From NCBI RefSeq assembly GCF_001708405.1, contig NZ_CP012418.1, positions 744,001-808,000 of the forward strand: a stretch of DNA of 64,000 nt, read 5' to 3'. The DNA is from Kangiella sediminilitoris. GTDB lineage: Bacteria; Pseudomonadota; Gammaproteobacteria; Enterobacterales; Kangiellaceae. The notes below the pieces were generated by a model, which was not told where the DNA came from, made no database searches, and saw nothing but the letters and a program-made list of their open reading frames with translations. The number at the start of each line of letters is the position of its first letter. Position 1 is the first letter of the stretch. The position numbers and the translations under genes are program-made. Positions 52,619 to 63,910 of this stretch are shown here, one piece after another.

Positions 52619-52669
52619 GGACGAGAGGCTAATGTAACTACCTCTCCGTTCCCCCAAAACAGCAGATGG

Positions 52670-53935
52670 TTAGTCCCAGGATAGGGCGCCACCTGTTTGA
52701 TACTCAATCACGCGAGTTTCGAAGAAGTTTTTCTCTTTCTTCAAGTCCATGATTTCACTCATCCATGGGAATGGATTCGATACGTTCTTGAACTGTGCTG
52801 GTAGGCCAAGCTGAGCCAGACGACGGTTACAGATGAACTGTAAGTATTCTTCCATCATGTTGGCGTTCATGCCCAGTACGCCGCGTGGCATAGTGTCACG
52901 TGCGTATTCGATTTCAAGCTGTGTACCTTCCAGAATCATTTGGATAACTTCCTGCTGGAACTCTTCTGTCCACAGGTGAGGGTTTTCCATTTTGATCTGG
53001 TTGATGATATCTACACCGAAGTTCAGGTGCATCGATTCATCACGAAGGATGTACTGGAACTGCTCAGCAACACCCGTCATCTTGTTGCGACGACCCATGG
53101 ATAGAATCTGAGTAAAGCCACAGTAGAAGAAGATACCTTCCGTCACGCAGTAGAAGCCGATCAGGTTACGCAGTAATTCCTGATCCGACTCTGGAGTACC
53201 TGTTGTGAAAGCAGGGTTTGAAATACCCTGAGTATGCTTAATACTCCAGGCGGCTTTTTTAGCGATGCTTGGAACTTCGCGATACATGTTAAATACTTCG
53301 GCTTCATCCATACCAAGAGATTCAACGCAGTACTGATAAGCATGCGTGTGAATCGCTTCTTCGAAGGCCTGACGCAGGATGTACTGACGACACTCTGGGT
53401 TAGTGATCAACCTGTAGATTGCTAGTACCAGGTTGTTTGCAACCAGCGAGTCAGCCGTTGAGAAGTAGCCTAAAGAACGCATGACGATTTTACGCTCGTC
53501 GTCAGTTAGGCCGTTAGGATCTTTCCAGGTGGCGACATCTTTAGTCATGTTAATTTCTTGTGGCATCCAGTGGTTTGAACAGCCATCAAGATATTTTTGC
53601 CAAGCCCAGTCGTACTTGAAAGGAACTAACTGGTTCAAGTCTGCACGACAGTTGATCATTTTCTTGTCATCAACTTCGATACGAGCCGCACCCATTTCCA
53701 GCTCTTCCAGTCCTGGTGCAACATCTAGATTTTCCAGAGAAGCCTGTGCCTTAGCAACATTATCTAGTGCTTCTGGCTCGACATACTCTTCTGTCGTTGG
53801 CTTTGGCTCAACTGCAGCTTCAGGTTGTTTTGGCTGTGGAGCTTCCGCTGCTACCTCAGGCTGCTTTGGTGGAGTTTTCGGAGCTTTTTTCTGCTCCACT
53901 TTCTCTTCTTTGTCGTAGTCATCCCAGTTGAACAT
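52670..53935 (-). CDS. nrdB: Ribonucleotide reductase class I, beta subunit
   Basis: Supplies the tyrosyl radical for dNTP synthesis. Ferritin-like core with iron ligands and radical Tyr in [11 protein letters not shown] (pattern ExxHxxxY), a second helix with [14 protein letters not shown], and a long chain to residue 421. It has an N-terminal Pro/Glu/Lys/Ala-rich extension of about 75 residues absent from E. coli NrdB (376), probably disordered. It lies 103 bases after nrdA, with a hairpin between, so is co-expressed but perhaps attenuated. Confidence 0.95.
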   Translation of the reverse strand: MFNWDDYDKEEKVEQKKAPKTPPKQPEVAAEAPQPKQPEAAVEPKPTTEEYVEPEALDNVAKAQASLENLDVAPGLEELEMGAARIEVDDKKMINCRADLNQLVPFKYDWAWQKYLDGCSNHWMPQEINMTKDVATWKDPNGLTDDERKIVMRSLGYFSTADSLVANNLVLAIYRLITNPECRQYILRQAFEEAIHTHAYQYCVESLGMDEAEVFNMYREVPSIAKKAAWSIKHTQGISNPAFTTGTPESDQELLRNLIGFYCVTEGIFFYCGFTQILSMGRRNKMTGVAEQFQYILRDESMHLNFGVDIINQIKMENPHLWTEEFQQEVIQMILEGTQLEIEYARDTMPRGVLGMNANMMEEYLQFICNRRLAQLGLPAQFKNVSNPFPWMSEIMDLKKEKNFFETRVIEYQTGGALSWD

Positions 53936-54002
53936 AATTTACCTCGTTAATGCTTTTGCTGTGTTGCTTATTTGTGTCACTCTCTTTGTTTGCAGTTTTG
54001 TT

Positions 54003-54033
54003 CTGCAAAAATGGGAGCGGTTAAGCTCCCATT
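54003..54033 (-). terminator. Hairpin between nrdA and nrdB
   Basis: On the minus strand AATGGGAGC, TTAACC, GCTCCCATT then TTTTT: a textbook intrinsic terminator shape, lying six bases after the nrdA stop. Partial read-through would set the amount of nrdB message. Confidence 0.75.
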
Positions 54034-54038
54034 GGTAT

Positions 54039-56909
<2,871 letters not shown>

Positions 56910-57057
56910 CTTGCCTCCACAGACCTCTTGATGCTTTTTAACCACTCTCCATCCAGTCGATTGAGCGGTTAGATTAATACCATTATTTTTTGATTGCTTT
57001 TTATACAATATCAATGCGCTTTTGCAGTAAATCAACAAGTTAGGACAACTAGTTAAT

Positions 57058-57073
57058 TCACTATATATAGGTG
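57058..57073. promoter_or_regulatory. NrdR-like box 1
   Basis: TCACTATATATAGGTG resembles ACACWATATATWGTGT: core CACTATATATAG is perfect, the right end has one extra G. Confidence 0.65.
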
Positions 57074-57088
57074 TTCAAAAGCCTATGC

Positions 57089-57104
57089 ACACAAGATAGT
57101 CCGT
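57089..57104. promoter_or_regulatory. NrdR-like box 2
   Basis: ACACAAGATAGTCCGT agrees with the NrdR consensus at 12 of 16 positions and starts exactly 31 bases from box 1, the paired spacing known for NrdR. Confidence 0.55.
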
Positions 57105-57143
57105 TTTTGCATTAGAAGCAAGGGTATATCTCGTGTAATTTCT

Positions 57144-57152
57144 TGTGGATAA
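57144..57152 (-). promoter_or_regulatory. Perfect DnaA box upstream of nrdAB
   Basis: TTATCCACA on the minus strand, the exact R-type DnaA box. E. coli nrdAB is also DnaA-controlled. Confidence 0.6.
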
Positions 57153-57247
57153 CTTGTGTGAAAAAGGGGGGTAACTTTACAGCCCTTGCAGTGTCTGGTG
57201 TAGCGCTAGATCAAGTGTTTTAAATTATTTTTTTTTGTCGAAAAGTT

Positions 57248-58315
57248 TTACAATGGAACCGCATTAGGGTAGACGATAAGGTGCTGAATGTCGAGATCGA
57301 ACCCTATATCTTGTGATATTGGATAGTCATGGTGACTGGGGAAAATGGCCTTGAGGCGCTCATTGTTGGGTAAAATCAGCTCGTATTCGATAATTGCACC
57401 TTTAAACACCTTGTGACTGACCTTTCCTCGTAGCTCAGAATCCGGATTTGGCTTCAGATCATCGGGCCGCATCAGGACCAAAACATCCTGCTCCGGCTCG
57501 AAGTGATAACCGTTGGCAATCTTAAAGTCGCCCAGCGTGGTAGAGACCTTATCGTTCTGGCGGCAGATCTTGCCGGCGATAAAATAGCCTTCTCCGATGA
57601 ACGCCGCTATCTGAGCGTCCTGTGGTTTGTGATACAGATTATATGGACTGTCCCATTGCAGTAACTGACCTTCGTGCATTACGCCAATATAATCAGCCAT
57701 GGCAAACGCTTCCTGCTGATCGTGAGTCACTAGCAGATGCGCAATATTCTGGTTAGCCAGTACTTCCTTTAGCTCTCTCGCCAGAGAGCGGCGCAGGTGA
57801 GTATCCAGGCTGGAGAAGGGTTCATCCAATAAAATAAGCTTTGGCTTCGGCGCGATGGTCCGTGCCAGCGCCACTCGCTGCTGCTGTCCACCCGATAGCT
57901 GGTGCGGGTAGCGATCGCCCATACCTTCAAGCCCCACCAGCTCCAGACACTCCTCAACGCGAGCTTTTTTCGCTTTGCGTCTGAGTTTGCGTAATCCGAA
58001 AGCGATATTGTCATAGATACTCAGGTGCGGGAATAGAGCATGATCCTGAAAAACGAGACCTAAATTACGCTGTTCGGGCGGAGTCATTTGAGTAGAAGTT
58101 GAGCAGATTTGACCATGGATACTGATTGAACCGTCGTAAACTGGCTCTAAACCGGCGATGGCTCTAAGTAGAGTTGTCTTTCCGCAACCGCTTGCGCCCA
58201 GAAGGCAGGCGCTATCGCCTTGTTTTAGCGAGAAATTAATATCTTTAACGATAACCTGATCACCATATCGACACTCGACCTGGTTGAGATGTAATAGGGG
58301 GTGATTATCATTCAT
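57248..58315 (-). CDS. ABC transporter ATP-binding protein, FbpC-like
   Basis: A 355-residue ATPase. Walker A GASGCGKTT (40-48), signature LSGGQQQR, Walker B LILLDEP and a His in LLVTHDQQEA are all intact. A C-terminal TOBE domain (about 240-355) places it among FbpC/PotA/CysA-type importers. ALFPHLS and the QDHA Q-loop favour the iron(III) branch, and a Fur-like box upstream agrees. No permease or binding protein gene is nearby, so its transporter partners are encoded elsewhere. Confidence 0.85.
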   Translation of the reverse strand: MNDNHPLLHLNQVECRYGDQVIVKDINFSLKQGDSACLLGASGCGKTTLLRAIAGLEPVYDGSISIHGQICSTSTQMTPPEQRNLGLVFQDHALFPHLSIYDNIAFGLRKLRRKAKKARVEECLELVGLEGMGDRYPHQLSGGQQQRVALARTIAPKPKLILLDEPFSSLDTHLRRSLARELKEVLANQNIAHLLVTHDQQEAFAMADYIGVMHEGQLLQWDSPYNLYHKPQDAQIAAFIGEGYFIAGKICRQNDKVSTTLGDFKIANGYHFEPEQDVLVLMRPDDLKPNPDSELRGKVSHKVFKGAIIEYELILPNNERLKAIFPSHHDYPISQDIGFDLDIQHLIVYPNAVPL

Positions 58316-58331
58316 GCGCTAAAACTGAATT

Positions 58332-58350
58332 GGTAGTCATTCTCATTTAG
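58332..58350 (-). promoter_or_regulatory. Fur-like box upstream of the ABC ATPase
   Basis: On the minus strand CTAAATGAGAATGACTACC: AAATGAGAATGA core as in gammaproteobacterial Fur sites, 17 bases upstream of the start codon. Confidence 0.55.
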
Positions 58351-58502
58351 CATCGCATTGTAACCATCATTGAGACATATGCCCAGCATTTAGATCAAGA
58401 TTTCTCCTAATTATTCGGACAAAGGGTGATAAAAGGACTTGAAAAGCGTTATAATCGCCGCCACTTAAAAGACAGCGTTAATATATATTAGTTGAGGATC
58501 TC

Positions 58503-58832
58503 ATGAGCGAAACGATTGAGCAGATTAAACAGCAAATCGCCGACAACAAAGTTGTCATGTATATGAAGGGCTCACCAAAACTTCCAATGTGCGGTTTTTC
58601 TGCCCAGGCAGTTCAGGCTTTGATGGAGTGTGGTCACGAGTTTGCATACGTTGATATTTTGCAAAACCCGGACATCCGTGCAGAGCTACCAAAGTATGCC
58701 AACTGGCCAACTTTCCCACAGTTATGGGTTGATGGCGAGTTAATCGGTGGTTGTGACATCATTCTGGAAATGTTCCAGCAGGGCGAGCTACAGCAGGTTC
58801 TTGACGAGTCTTATGGTAAGAAGCCTGAGTAA
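58503..58832 (+). CDS. grxD: Monothiol glutaredoxin, Grx4 type
   Basis: Small iron-sulfur carrier of 109 residues with the CGFS active site (C30), cis-Pro and the NWPTFPQLWVDGELIGG stretch of Grx4 proteins. It delivers [2Fe-2S] clusters, often with BolA, in the cytoplasm. TATAAT at 58450-58455 may be the -10. Monocistronic, with a strong terminator. It fits the iron theme around it. Confidence 0.95.
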   Translation: MSETIEQIKQQIADNKVVMYMKGSPKLPMCGFSAQAVQALMECGHEFAYVDILQNPDIRAELPKYANWPTFPQLWVDGELIGGCDIILEMFQQGELQQVLDESYGKKPE

Positions 58833-58850
58833 CACCGTTACCCGAATCAA

Positions 58851-58878
58851 AAGAAGCCGCGTACTGCGGCTTTTTTTA
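58851..58878 (+). terminator. Terminator of grxD
   Basis: AAGCCGC, GTACT, GCGGCTT followed by five more T. Confidence 0.92.
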
Positions 58879-58989
58879 TGCCATTTTCTGTCTTGAGAGA
58901 AGAAAAAGACGGAAGGATGATATAGCTTTAATTGAAATGAAGAAGAAAGCTCAGTATTGTCTTGATATACCCCAACGGAGTCATCAGTC

Positions 58990-59697
58990 ATGGAACAAGA
59001 AAAACATATTGCACTGTTTATTGATACCGATAATGTATCCAGTAAATATATCGACCTGATATTATCCGATCTGGCCAGCCATGGCCGAGTGGTTATCCGG
59101 AAAGCCTACGGCAACTGGACCAAAGATGGGTTGAAAGGATGGGTCGATATTCTACCCGAGCATGCTATCCAGCCTATCCAGCAGTTTGATTTGACCAAAG
59201 GCAAAAATGCTACCGATATGGCGATGGCCATCGACGTCATGGATGTCTTATATACTAAAGAAGTCGATACCTTTTGCCTGGTAACATCCGACTCTGATTT
59301 TACTCCGTTGTCGATGCGACTGATTAACGAAGGTAAGCTGGTGTTTGGCTACGGGGAAAGTAAAACCAAAGATGTTTTCAAGAATTCATGTAGTCGATTT
59401 CTGGTGTTGGATTCAAAGTTGAACAAGGAAGAAATCCAAAAAGCTTCGCCAGGTCAGTTAAAGCAGGATACCAAGCTTATCTCGCTGATAAGAGATGCTA
59501 TCGATCTCAACTCCGATGACAATGGTTGGGCTTCACTCGGCCCGATTGGCTCGTTTATTACCAATAAGTCATCGATTGATATCAGAAACTACGGCTATAA
59601 AAAACTCAGCGACTTAATTAAAGTTATTGATTTATTCCAAACTAAAAAGTCCGGCAACCAAATTTTAGTGAAGGATAAAAAGGGTAATGACGGCTGA
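58990..59697 (+). CDS. NYN-domain RNase-like protein with LOTUS/OST-HTH domain
   Basis: A 235-residue protein. Residues about 5-145 form a NYN (PIN-like) domain with the three acidic sites FIDTDNVS, KNATDMAMAIDVMD and LVTSDSDFTPL, as in Mg-dependent RNases of the LabA/DUF88 group. Residues about 160-230 look like a LOTUS/OST-HTH domain (SLIRDAIDL, LGPIGSFITNK, YGYKKLSDLIKVI), which binds RNA in eukaryotes and bacteria. An RNA-processing role is likely. It overlaps the next gene by eleven bases. Confidence 0.87.
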   Translation: MEQEKHIALFIDTDNVSSKYIDLILSDLASHGRVVIRKAYGNWTKDGLKGWVDILPEHAIQPIQQFDLTKGKNATDMAMAIDVMDVLYTKEVDTFCLVTSDSDFTPLSMRLINEGKLVFGYGESKTKDVFKNSCSRFLVLDSKLNKEEIQKASPGQLKQDTKLISLIRDAIDLNSDDNGWASLGPIGSFITNKSSIDIRNYGYKKLSDLIKVIDLFQTKKSGNQILVKDKKGNDG

Positions 59698-60388
59698 GTT
59701 TAAAGTAATTGGCCATCGCGGGGCTCTGGGCTTAGAGCCTGAAAATACTCTGCGATCGATACAGCGGGCTCTGGAAATTGGAGTCGATGGCGTTGAGTTT
59801 GATGTACAGAATATTGATGGCCGACTGTTTATCTTTCACGATGATACCTTAGACCGTACCACCAACGGTAAAGGCAAACTGATCGAGCACTCCGTTGAGG
59901 AGCTGCGCCGTCTGGATGCGGGAAAGGGCGAAAAAATTCCTTTCTTGAGCGAAGTGGTGGAGCTGATCGGCAATCAGGCCTTTATTAATATAGAGCTTAA
60001 AGGATTAGACACCGCCAGTCTGGTGATGGATCTGGTGGAATTACTGGACAAGGACAGATTCAAGAAAGAGCAGTTCATTATTTCGTCTTATCACTTTTCA
60101 GAGCTGTACCTGGTGCAGCAGCTGGATACTGAGATTCAGCTTGGCGTAATAGCCGATGATCAGCCCGTTGTAGCTTTAGACTTTGCCGATGAAATTAATG
60201 CCTATAGTTTTCATCCGAGCTTCTCTTTGCTCAGTCGGGACTTGGTCGAGGAAGCGCATTCTATGGGAATGAAAGTCTATGTTCACACGGTCAATGATTT
60301 GGATAAAATCAGACAAGCCAGGGAGTGGGGTGTGGATGGAGTCTTTACGGACTACCCGGACAGGGTAAAAAAATATTGCACGGAATAA
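59687..60388 (+). CDS. Glycerophosphodiester phosphodiesterase
   Basis: A 233-residue enzyme of the GDPD TIM-barrel family that releases glycerol-3-phosphate from lipid head-group diesters. VIGHRGALGLEPENT carries the first catalytic His and Glu, and LFIFHDDTLDRTTNG the second His. No signal peptide, so cytoplasmic (UgpQ type). It overlaps the NYN gene, so they share a transcript although a functional link is not obvious. Ends at a terminator. Confidence 0.92.
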   Translation: MTAEFKVIGHRGALGLEPENTLRSIQRALEIGVDGVEFDVQNIDGRLFIFHDDTLDRTTNGKGKLIEHSVEELRRLDAGKGEKIPFLSEVVELIGNQAFINIELKGLDTASLVMDLVELLDKDRFKKEQFIISSYHFSELYLVQQLDTEIQLGVIADDQPVVALDFADEINAYSFHPSFSLLSRDLVEEAHSMGMKVYVHTVNDLDKIRQAREWGVDGVFTDYPDRVKKYCTE

Positions 60389-60390
60389 AA

Positions 60391-60413
60391 AAAGGCGCCG
60401 ATTAAGCGCCTTT
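60391..60413. terminator. Terminator after the GDPD gene
   Basis: AAAGGCGC, CGATTAA, GCGCCTTT; shortened copy of the GGCGCC stem. Confidence 0.8.
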
Positions 60414-60446
60414 ATAGTATCCAATCAGGAAGTAAAACTATTAATT

Positions 60447-60926
60447 CTAATTTCCATCTTCCTTCATTTTTTCAGCCAGATAGTTCTGGATGCCGATTTT
60501 CTCAATCAGACCCAGTTCAGTCTCAAGCCAGTCGACATGCTCTTCTTCGCTTTCAAGAATGTCCTGTAGAAGATCGCGACTGACGTAGTCTCTGACATCT
60601 TCACAGTACTTGATGCCATCACGAAGATCAGGAATCGCGTCCATTTCCAACGCCAGGTCACACTCTAGCATTTCCTTCGTATCTTCGCCGATACGTAAGC
60701 GACCTAGATCCTGAAGGTTAGGCAAACCTTCCAGGAAAAGAATGCGTTCAATCAGCCAGTCGGCGTGTTTCATCTCATCGATGGATTCTTCGTATTCGTG
60801 GTCGGCCAGCTCTTTCAGCCCCCAATCTTTATACATTCTGGCATGCAGGAAATATTGGTTGATAGCCACCAGCTCATTGCCCAGTACTTTATTCAATATC
60901 TCAATAACTTTTGCGTCGCCTTTCAT
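60447..60926 (-). CDS. bfr: Bacterioferritin
   Basis: Iron-storage protein of 159 residues from the ATG at 60926 (GGAG upstream; the ATG at 60938 would add four residues). Ferroxidase ligands E18, E51, H54 and heme-binding M52 match E. coli Bfr, as do Tyr25 and the C-terminal [13 protein letters not shown] Fur-like stretch upstream and the bfd gene behind it complete an iron storage/release unit, but the two have separate promoters. Confidence 0.95.
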   Translation of the reverse strand: MKGDAKVIEILNKVLGNELVAINQYFLHARMYKDWGLKELADHEYEESIDEMKHADWLIERILFLEGLPNLQDLGRLRIGEDTKEMLECDLALEMDAIPDLRDGIKYCEDVRDYVSRDLLQDILESEEEHVDWLETELGLIEKIGIQNYLAEKMKEDGN

Positions 60927-61030
60927 GCCAAACTCCAATTATGTGTTAGTTATTAGATCATTGTAGGCACAGGAGGCTACTCGATCAAGCTAAATAGGCG
61001 TTAAGTTATTGAAATGCAATGAAAATTAGA

Positions 61031-61060
61031 AACGTTATCAATTGTTATCAATTCTTATTT
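61031..61060 (-). promoter_or_regulatory. Fur-like stretch upstream of bfr
   Basis: Contains direct repeats of GTTATCAATT followed by CTTATTT; on the minus strand AAATAAGAATTGATAAC reads like a degenerate Fur site. About 105 bases upstream of bfr. Confidence 0.4.
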
Positions 61061-61145
61061 GAGAGATATTCTGATACGGGTAAACCAGACGGGAATAGAA
61101 TTCTTATTGCTGAGGAATAGGGAAGTGTTTAATAGGAAAGAGCGC

Positions 61146-61190
61146 TAAAAAGCCGCTTATTAGCAGGAGAGAGTATGAGTTAAGCGGCTT
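61146..61190 (-). terminator. Terminator of bfd
   Basis: On the minus strand AAGCCGCTTA...TAAGCGGCTT with a 21-base loop and T-run; overlaps the bfd stop codon. Confidence 0.6.
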
Positions 61191-61395
61191 GAATAGCAAT
61201 GCGGCCCGAATCAGCGTTAAGCTGCATATCAATTTCTGCACGTGTTGAGCGAAGAATCTGTTTTGCATCTCTGGCACATTTACCACATTGAGTCGCCACG
61301 CCCATCTTATTAAGGCAGCGCATTGAACAGGCGCCTTCACAAGCGGCTTGCTTAATCTCTTTATCGGTAACGGCTTTACACAAACAAACGTACAT
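61180..61395 (-). CDS. bfd: Bacterioferritin-associated ferredoxin
   Basis: A 71-residue [2Fe-2S] protein with cluster ligands C4, C6, C37 and C40 (YVCLCKAVTD and TQCGKC). It reduces bacterioferritin iron so that it can be released. Length and spacing match Bfd. It has a strong Fur-like box upstream, so is expected to be induced under iron limitation, the reverse of storage. Placed 254 bases upstream of bfr, same strand. Confidence 0.92.
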   Translation of the reverse strand: MYVCLCKAVTDKEIKQAACEGACSMRCLNKMGVATQCGKCARDAKQILRSTRAEIDMQLNADSGRIAIQAA

Positions 61396-61446
61396 AATTT
61401 AAATACTCACTGGTAGCAGCATCTTCAATGGTTGAAATTTTCCTAC

Positions 61447-61466
61447 AAATGAGAATGATTGTCAAT
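61447..61466 (-). promoter_or_regulatory. Fur-like box upstream of bfd
   Basis: AAATGAGAATGATTGTCAAT; the AATGAGAATGATT core is the best Fur-type match in the window, 51 bases before bfd. Confidence 0.65.
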
Positions 61467-61514
61467 AATATTTGTATTGTTATTTGGGAATGATTGTATT
61501 CTATTGATTTTGCG

Positions 61515-61540
61515 CAAAAAAAGGCCGCTAGAAGCGGCCT
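61515..61540 (-). terminator. Terminator of the flavodoxin-like gene
   Basis: On the minus strand AGGCCGCT, TCT, AGCGGCCT then TTTTTTT. Confidence 0.9.
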
Positions 61541-61595
61541 GAAAGTGGGGGAGAGAGTTTTGTTGAAGAGGTATATAAAAACTACATAAGAGGTA

Positions 61596-62162
61596 TTAGT
61601 TAATTCTGGCGGCAAATTCGGCAACGCGTTTGCCCAATACTTTCGCCGTATCTTTATCCGACTGCGGAGGAACGATATCCGAACTCTGATCGGCGTTACT
61701 CTGCGCCATCGCACCAAGATAACTACCAATACGGTTTAAATCCTCAGGCGAGCCCTCGCTGGTATTGTTGCCCGGCATCAGACCAAGACCAACCCAGGCC
61801 ATACCGTGCTGAGCAGCGAAGATTGACATCTGAACCAGGGTATTCAGCTTGTCACCACTGTAGGAGGCAGAGTTAGTAAAACCGGCAGCTAGTTTGTCTT
61901 TCCAGCCGTGTTCGGACCAGACCTTGGATGATTTATCCATAAAGCCTTTAAAGTCAGCACTGACGCTACCCATATAAGTTGGGCTGCCGAAAATGATGGC
62001 TTTAGCTTCTGCCAGGTCGTCCCAGTGATCGTCGACGTCATCGACTGAAATCAGACGAACATCTTCAGAAGCTTCTTTAGCACCATTGGCCACTTCCTCT
62101 GCAAGAACTTTAGTGTGGCCAAAACCACTGTGATAAACCACGGCGATTGTGTTGTTACTCAT
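61596..62162 (-). CDS. Flavodoxin family NAD(P)H-dependent oxidoreductase
   Basis: A 188-residue flavoprotein. AVVYHSGFGHTKVLAEEV binds FMN phosphate, and FGSPTYMGSVSADFKGFMD with GLMPGNNTSEG follow the WrbA-like flavodoxin fold. It probably reduces quinones by two electrons. It is divergent from a LysR gene, which is the likely regulator; the 81-base gap is the shared promoter. A WrbA name is not secure. Confidence 0.87.
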   Translation of the reverse strand: MSNNTIAVVYHSGFGHTKVLAEEVANGAKEASEDVRLISVDDVDDHWDDLAEAKAIIFGSPTYMGSVSADFKGFMDKSSKVWSEHGWKDKLAAGFTNSASYSGDKLNTLVQMSIFAAQHGMAWVGLGLMPGNNTSEGSPEDLNRIGSYLGAMAQSNADQSSDIVPPQSDKDTAKVLGKRVAEFAARIN

Positions 62163-62243
62163 ATTGTTTCTCCGAAATATCTTGATGTTGATAATTTAAT
62201 CCGTTTATAGTTATGCATGAAATGAATTGATCGTATAGTCATT

Positions 62244-63179
62244 ATGCAAGTAGAGAATTTTAGAAACGCGGATCTGAATTTACTGTTGATATTGGAAGTT
62301 ATTCTGGAAGAGAAGCACATCTCCAATGCGGCGGTAAGACTGAATATGAGTCAGCCTGCAGTCAGTCGCGCCCTGCAGCGTTTGCGTGATATGTTCAAGG
62401 ATTCTCTGCTTATCCGGGTCGGCAGCGGTTACCAGCTGACCGAGCGAGCCCAGGATATTCAGCCCAAACTAAGACGCTGGCTGGCAGACTTTATGTCGAT
62501 CATGCAGCCCGAAGAGTTTATCCCCGAGCAGGCCAAAGGCGAAATTACCATCATGTCGATGGATTCAGAGGTAGGCCTCTTTTTACCTAACTTATGGCAG
62601 GACTTACAGAAAGCCGCGCCATCGGTTGCCATGCGCTCGATCGGCTACCGTCCTGACGCCGTCAGTTTGCTGGAAGAAGGGGAGATCGACTTTTTGATCA
62701 GTGATGAAAACAAGTCGCTGGAAAGCACAAAATATCACAATTTTCATCTGGTACGCCATGACTTCGTTATGGTCATGGCACAGAGCCATCCGCTGGCTTC
62801 CTCTAAAAATATCAGCCTCAATACCTACACCAAACAACGACATGGGCTGGTCACGGTGACCGGTAAAGGACAGGGCATCATCGATAAGCTACTGGTAAAA
62901 GAAGGACTTACCCGTAATATTGATTTGTTTGTCCCCACCTTCCATCTGGCGCTGGATATCTGTAGCCGCACCGATCTAATTTTCGCCATGCCAAGACTCG
63001 TCGCCGAAAAAGATGCCGAACGTTATGGCCTGGTCATTAAAGAGTTACCGCTTGAGTTGCCTCTGCTGGATATCTACCTTTACTGGCACGAACGTCAGCA
63101 TCAGACAGCCCTTCATCGCTGGTTTAGAAGGCTGATGAGAGAAAGTGTCCGTCGCACGAAAGAGCTGATAACCTCATAA
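62244..63179 (+). CDS. LysR family transcriptional regulator
   Basis: A 311-residue regulator. N-terminal helix-turn-helix (residues about 9-68: NLLLILEVILEEKHISNAAVRLNMSQPAVSRALQRL) and effector domain. The start at 62244 fits the family N-terminus. Divergent from the flavodoxin-like oxidoreductase; probably responds to a quinone or other electrophile (inference). No operator determined beyond a TGCATGAAATGA-containing stretch. Confidence 0.9.
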   Translation: MQVENFRNADLNLLLILEVILEEKHISNAAVRLNMSQPAVSRALQRLRDMFKDSLLIRVGSGYQLTERAQDIQPKLRRWLADFMSIMQPEEFIPEQAKGEITIMSMDSEVGLFLPNLWQDLQKAAPSVAMRSIGYRPDAVSLLEEGEIDFLISDENKSLESTKYHNFHLVRHDFVMVMAQSHPLASSKNISLNTYTKQRHGLVTVTGKGQGIIDKLLVKEGLTRNIDLFVPTFHLALDICSRTDLIFAMPRLVAEKDAERYGLVIKELPLELPLLDIYLYWHERQHQTALHRWFRRLMRESVRRTKELITS

Positions 63180-63284
63180 CTGAGTCTAAAGTCTTCACAC
63201 CGTCTTCATCTTTGATTCTTTAAAGTCTTTGTACTCGTGTAAAAAATCACTTAAAGCAACGAGTTAAACAAAGAGGAGATGACA

Positions 63285-63716
63285 ATGCTTGTGCAATTGA
63301 CCTACGCTAGCCGCGTTAGTAGAACGCTAGGCTCGACCGACATAAAAGATATTCTAAGAAGCTCTCAGGAAAATAATAAAGCTGACGGCGTCACAGGTGC
63401 TCTGTGTTTATCTGATGGGATCTTCCTGCAAATTCTAGAAGGCGATCGCACGGTTGTTAATCGGGTGTATCACAGAATTCTGAACGATGCTCGCCACAAA
63501 GATCCCGCCATTCTGGATTATCGAGAAGTAACCGCCCGTTCCTTCAGTGAATGGTCTATGGGCTTAATCACTCGTTCCGATGAAAATAGACAGCTCTTTT
63601 TAAAATACTCTTCAACCGCTAATTTCGATCCTTATAGCATGAGCGGTGAAACCTTAAGCGCATTTTTCCAGGATATACTGAACAACGTTCGTTGGCTAAG
63701 AAAGACTCCAGACTAG
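63285..63716 (+). CDS. BLUF-domain blue-light sensor
   Basis: A 143-residue single-domain flavin photoreceptor. The key residues are at canonical positions: Tyr7, Asn31 and Gln49 (FLQILEGD), plus Trp/Met in FSEWSMGL. The ATG at 63285 is preferred because AGAGGAG is six bases upstream; an ATG at 63279 would have no spacer. No output domain, so it must act through a partner protein. It lies between the LysR gene and a peroxiredoxin; no partner gene is next door. Confidence 0.92.
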   Translation: MLVQLTYASRVSRTLGSTDIKDILRSSQENNKADGVTGALCLSDGIFLQILEGDRTVVNRVYHRILNDARHKDPAILDYREVTARSFSEWSMGLITRSDENRQLFLKYSSTANFDPYSMSGETLSAFFQDILNNVRWLRKTPD

Positions 63717-63743
63717 CTAATTGTTGATTGTGTGTAACTCGAG

Positions 63744-63784
63744 ATAGGGCGGCCTTGAAATCAGGAATTCAGGCCCTATTTTGA
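63744..63784 (+). terminator. Terminator after the BLUF gene
   Basis: Outer arms ATAGGGC/GCCCTAT and an imperfect inner arm CCTTGAA/TTCAGG, followed by TTTTG. Confidence 0.65.
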
Positions 63785-63910
63785 GTAGAAGGAAGCGTTA
63801 ATAAACGAGCAATAACTGCCTAATTATTAAGCGGTTTAGCTTTTCTCTATAAAATTATAGGGAAAATTAATCTTTTGTGAAAAGACTTAAGAATTAACGC
63901 CACAAAAGCG

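Larger units (their letters stand above)
56910..57247. other. 338-base nrdAB promoter region
   Basis: No gene. It carries two NrdR-like boxes and a DnaA box (listed separately), and a poly-T tract at 57226-57236. The ABC ATPase gene ends at 57248 and its terminator is not obvious. Confidence 0.6.

Noticed and set aside
56910-57038. 43-residue N-terminal extension of nrdA
   Set aside because: GGAGG precedes the ATG at 56909, and the extra residues would cover the promoter side.
57200-57215. TAGATCAAG as a second FNR site near 57208
   Set aside because: Only one half-site matches; the left half fails the consensus.
58385-58400. TTAGATCAAGATTT as an FNR site upstream of grxD
   Set aside because: Right half fits, left half (AGCAT) matches too poorly.
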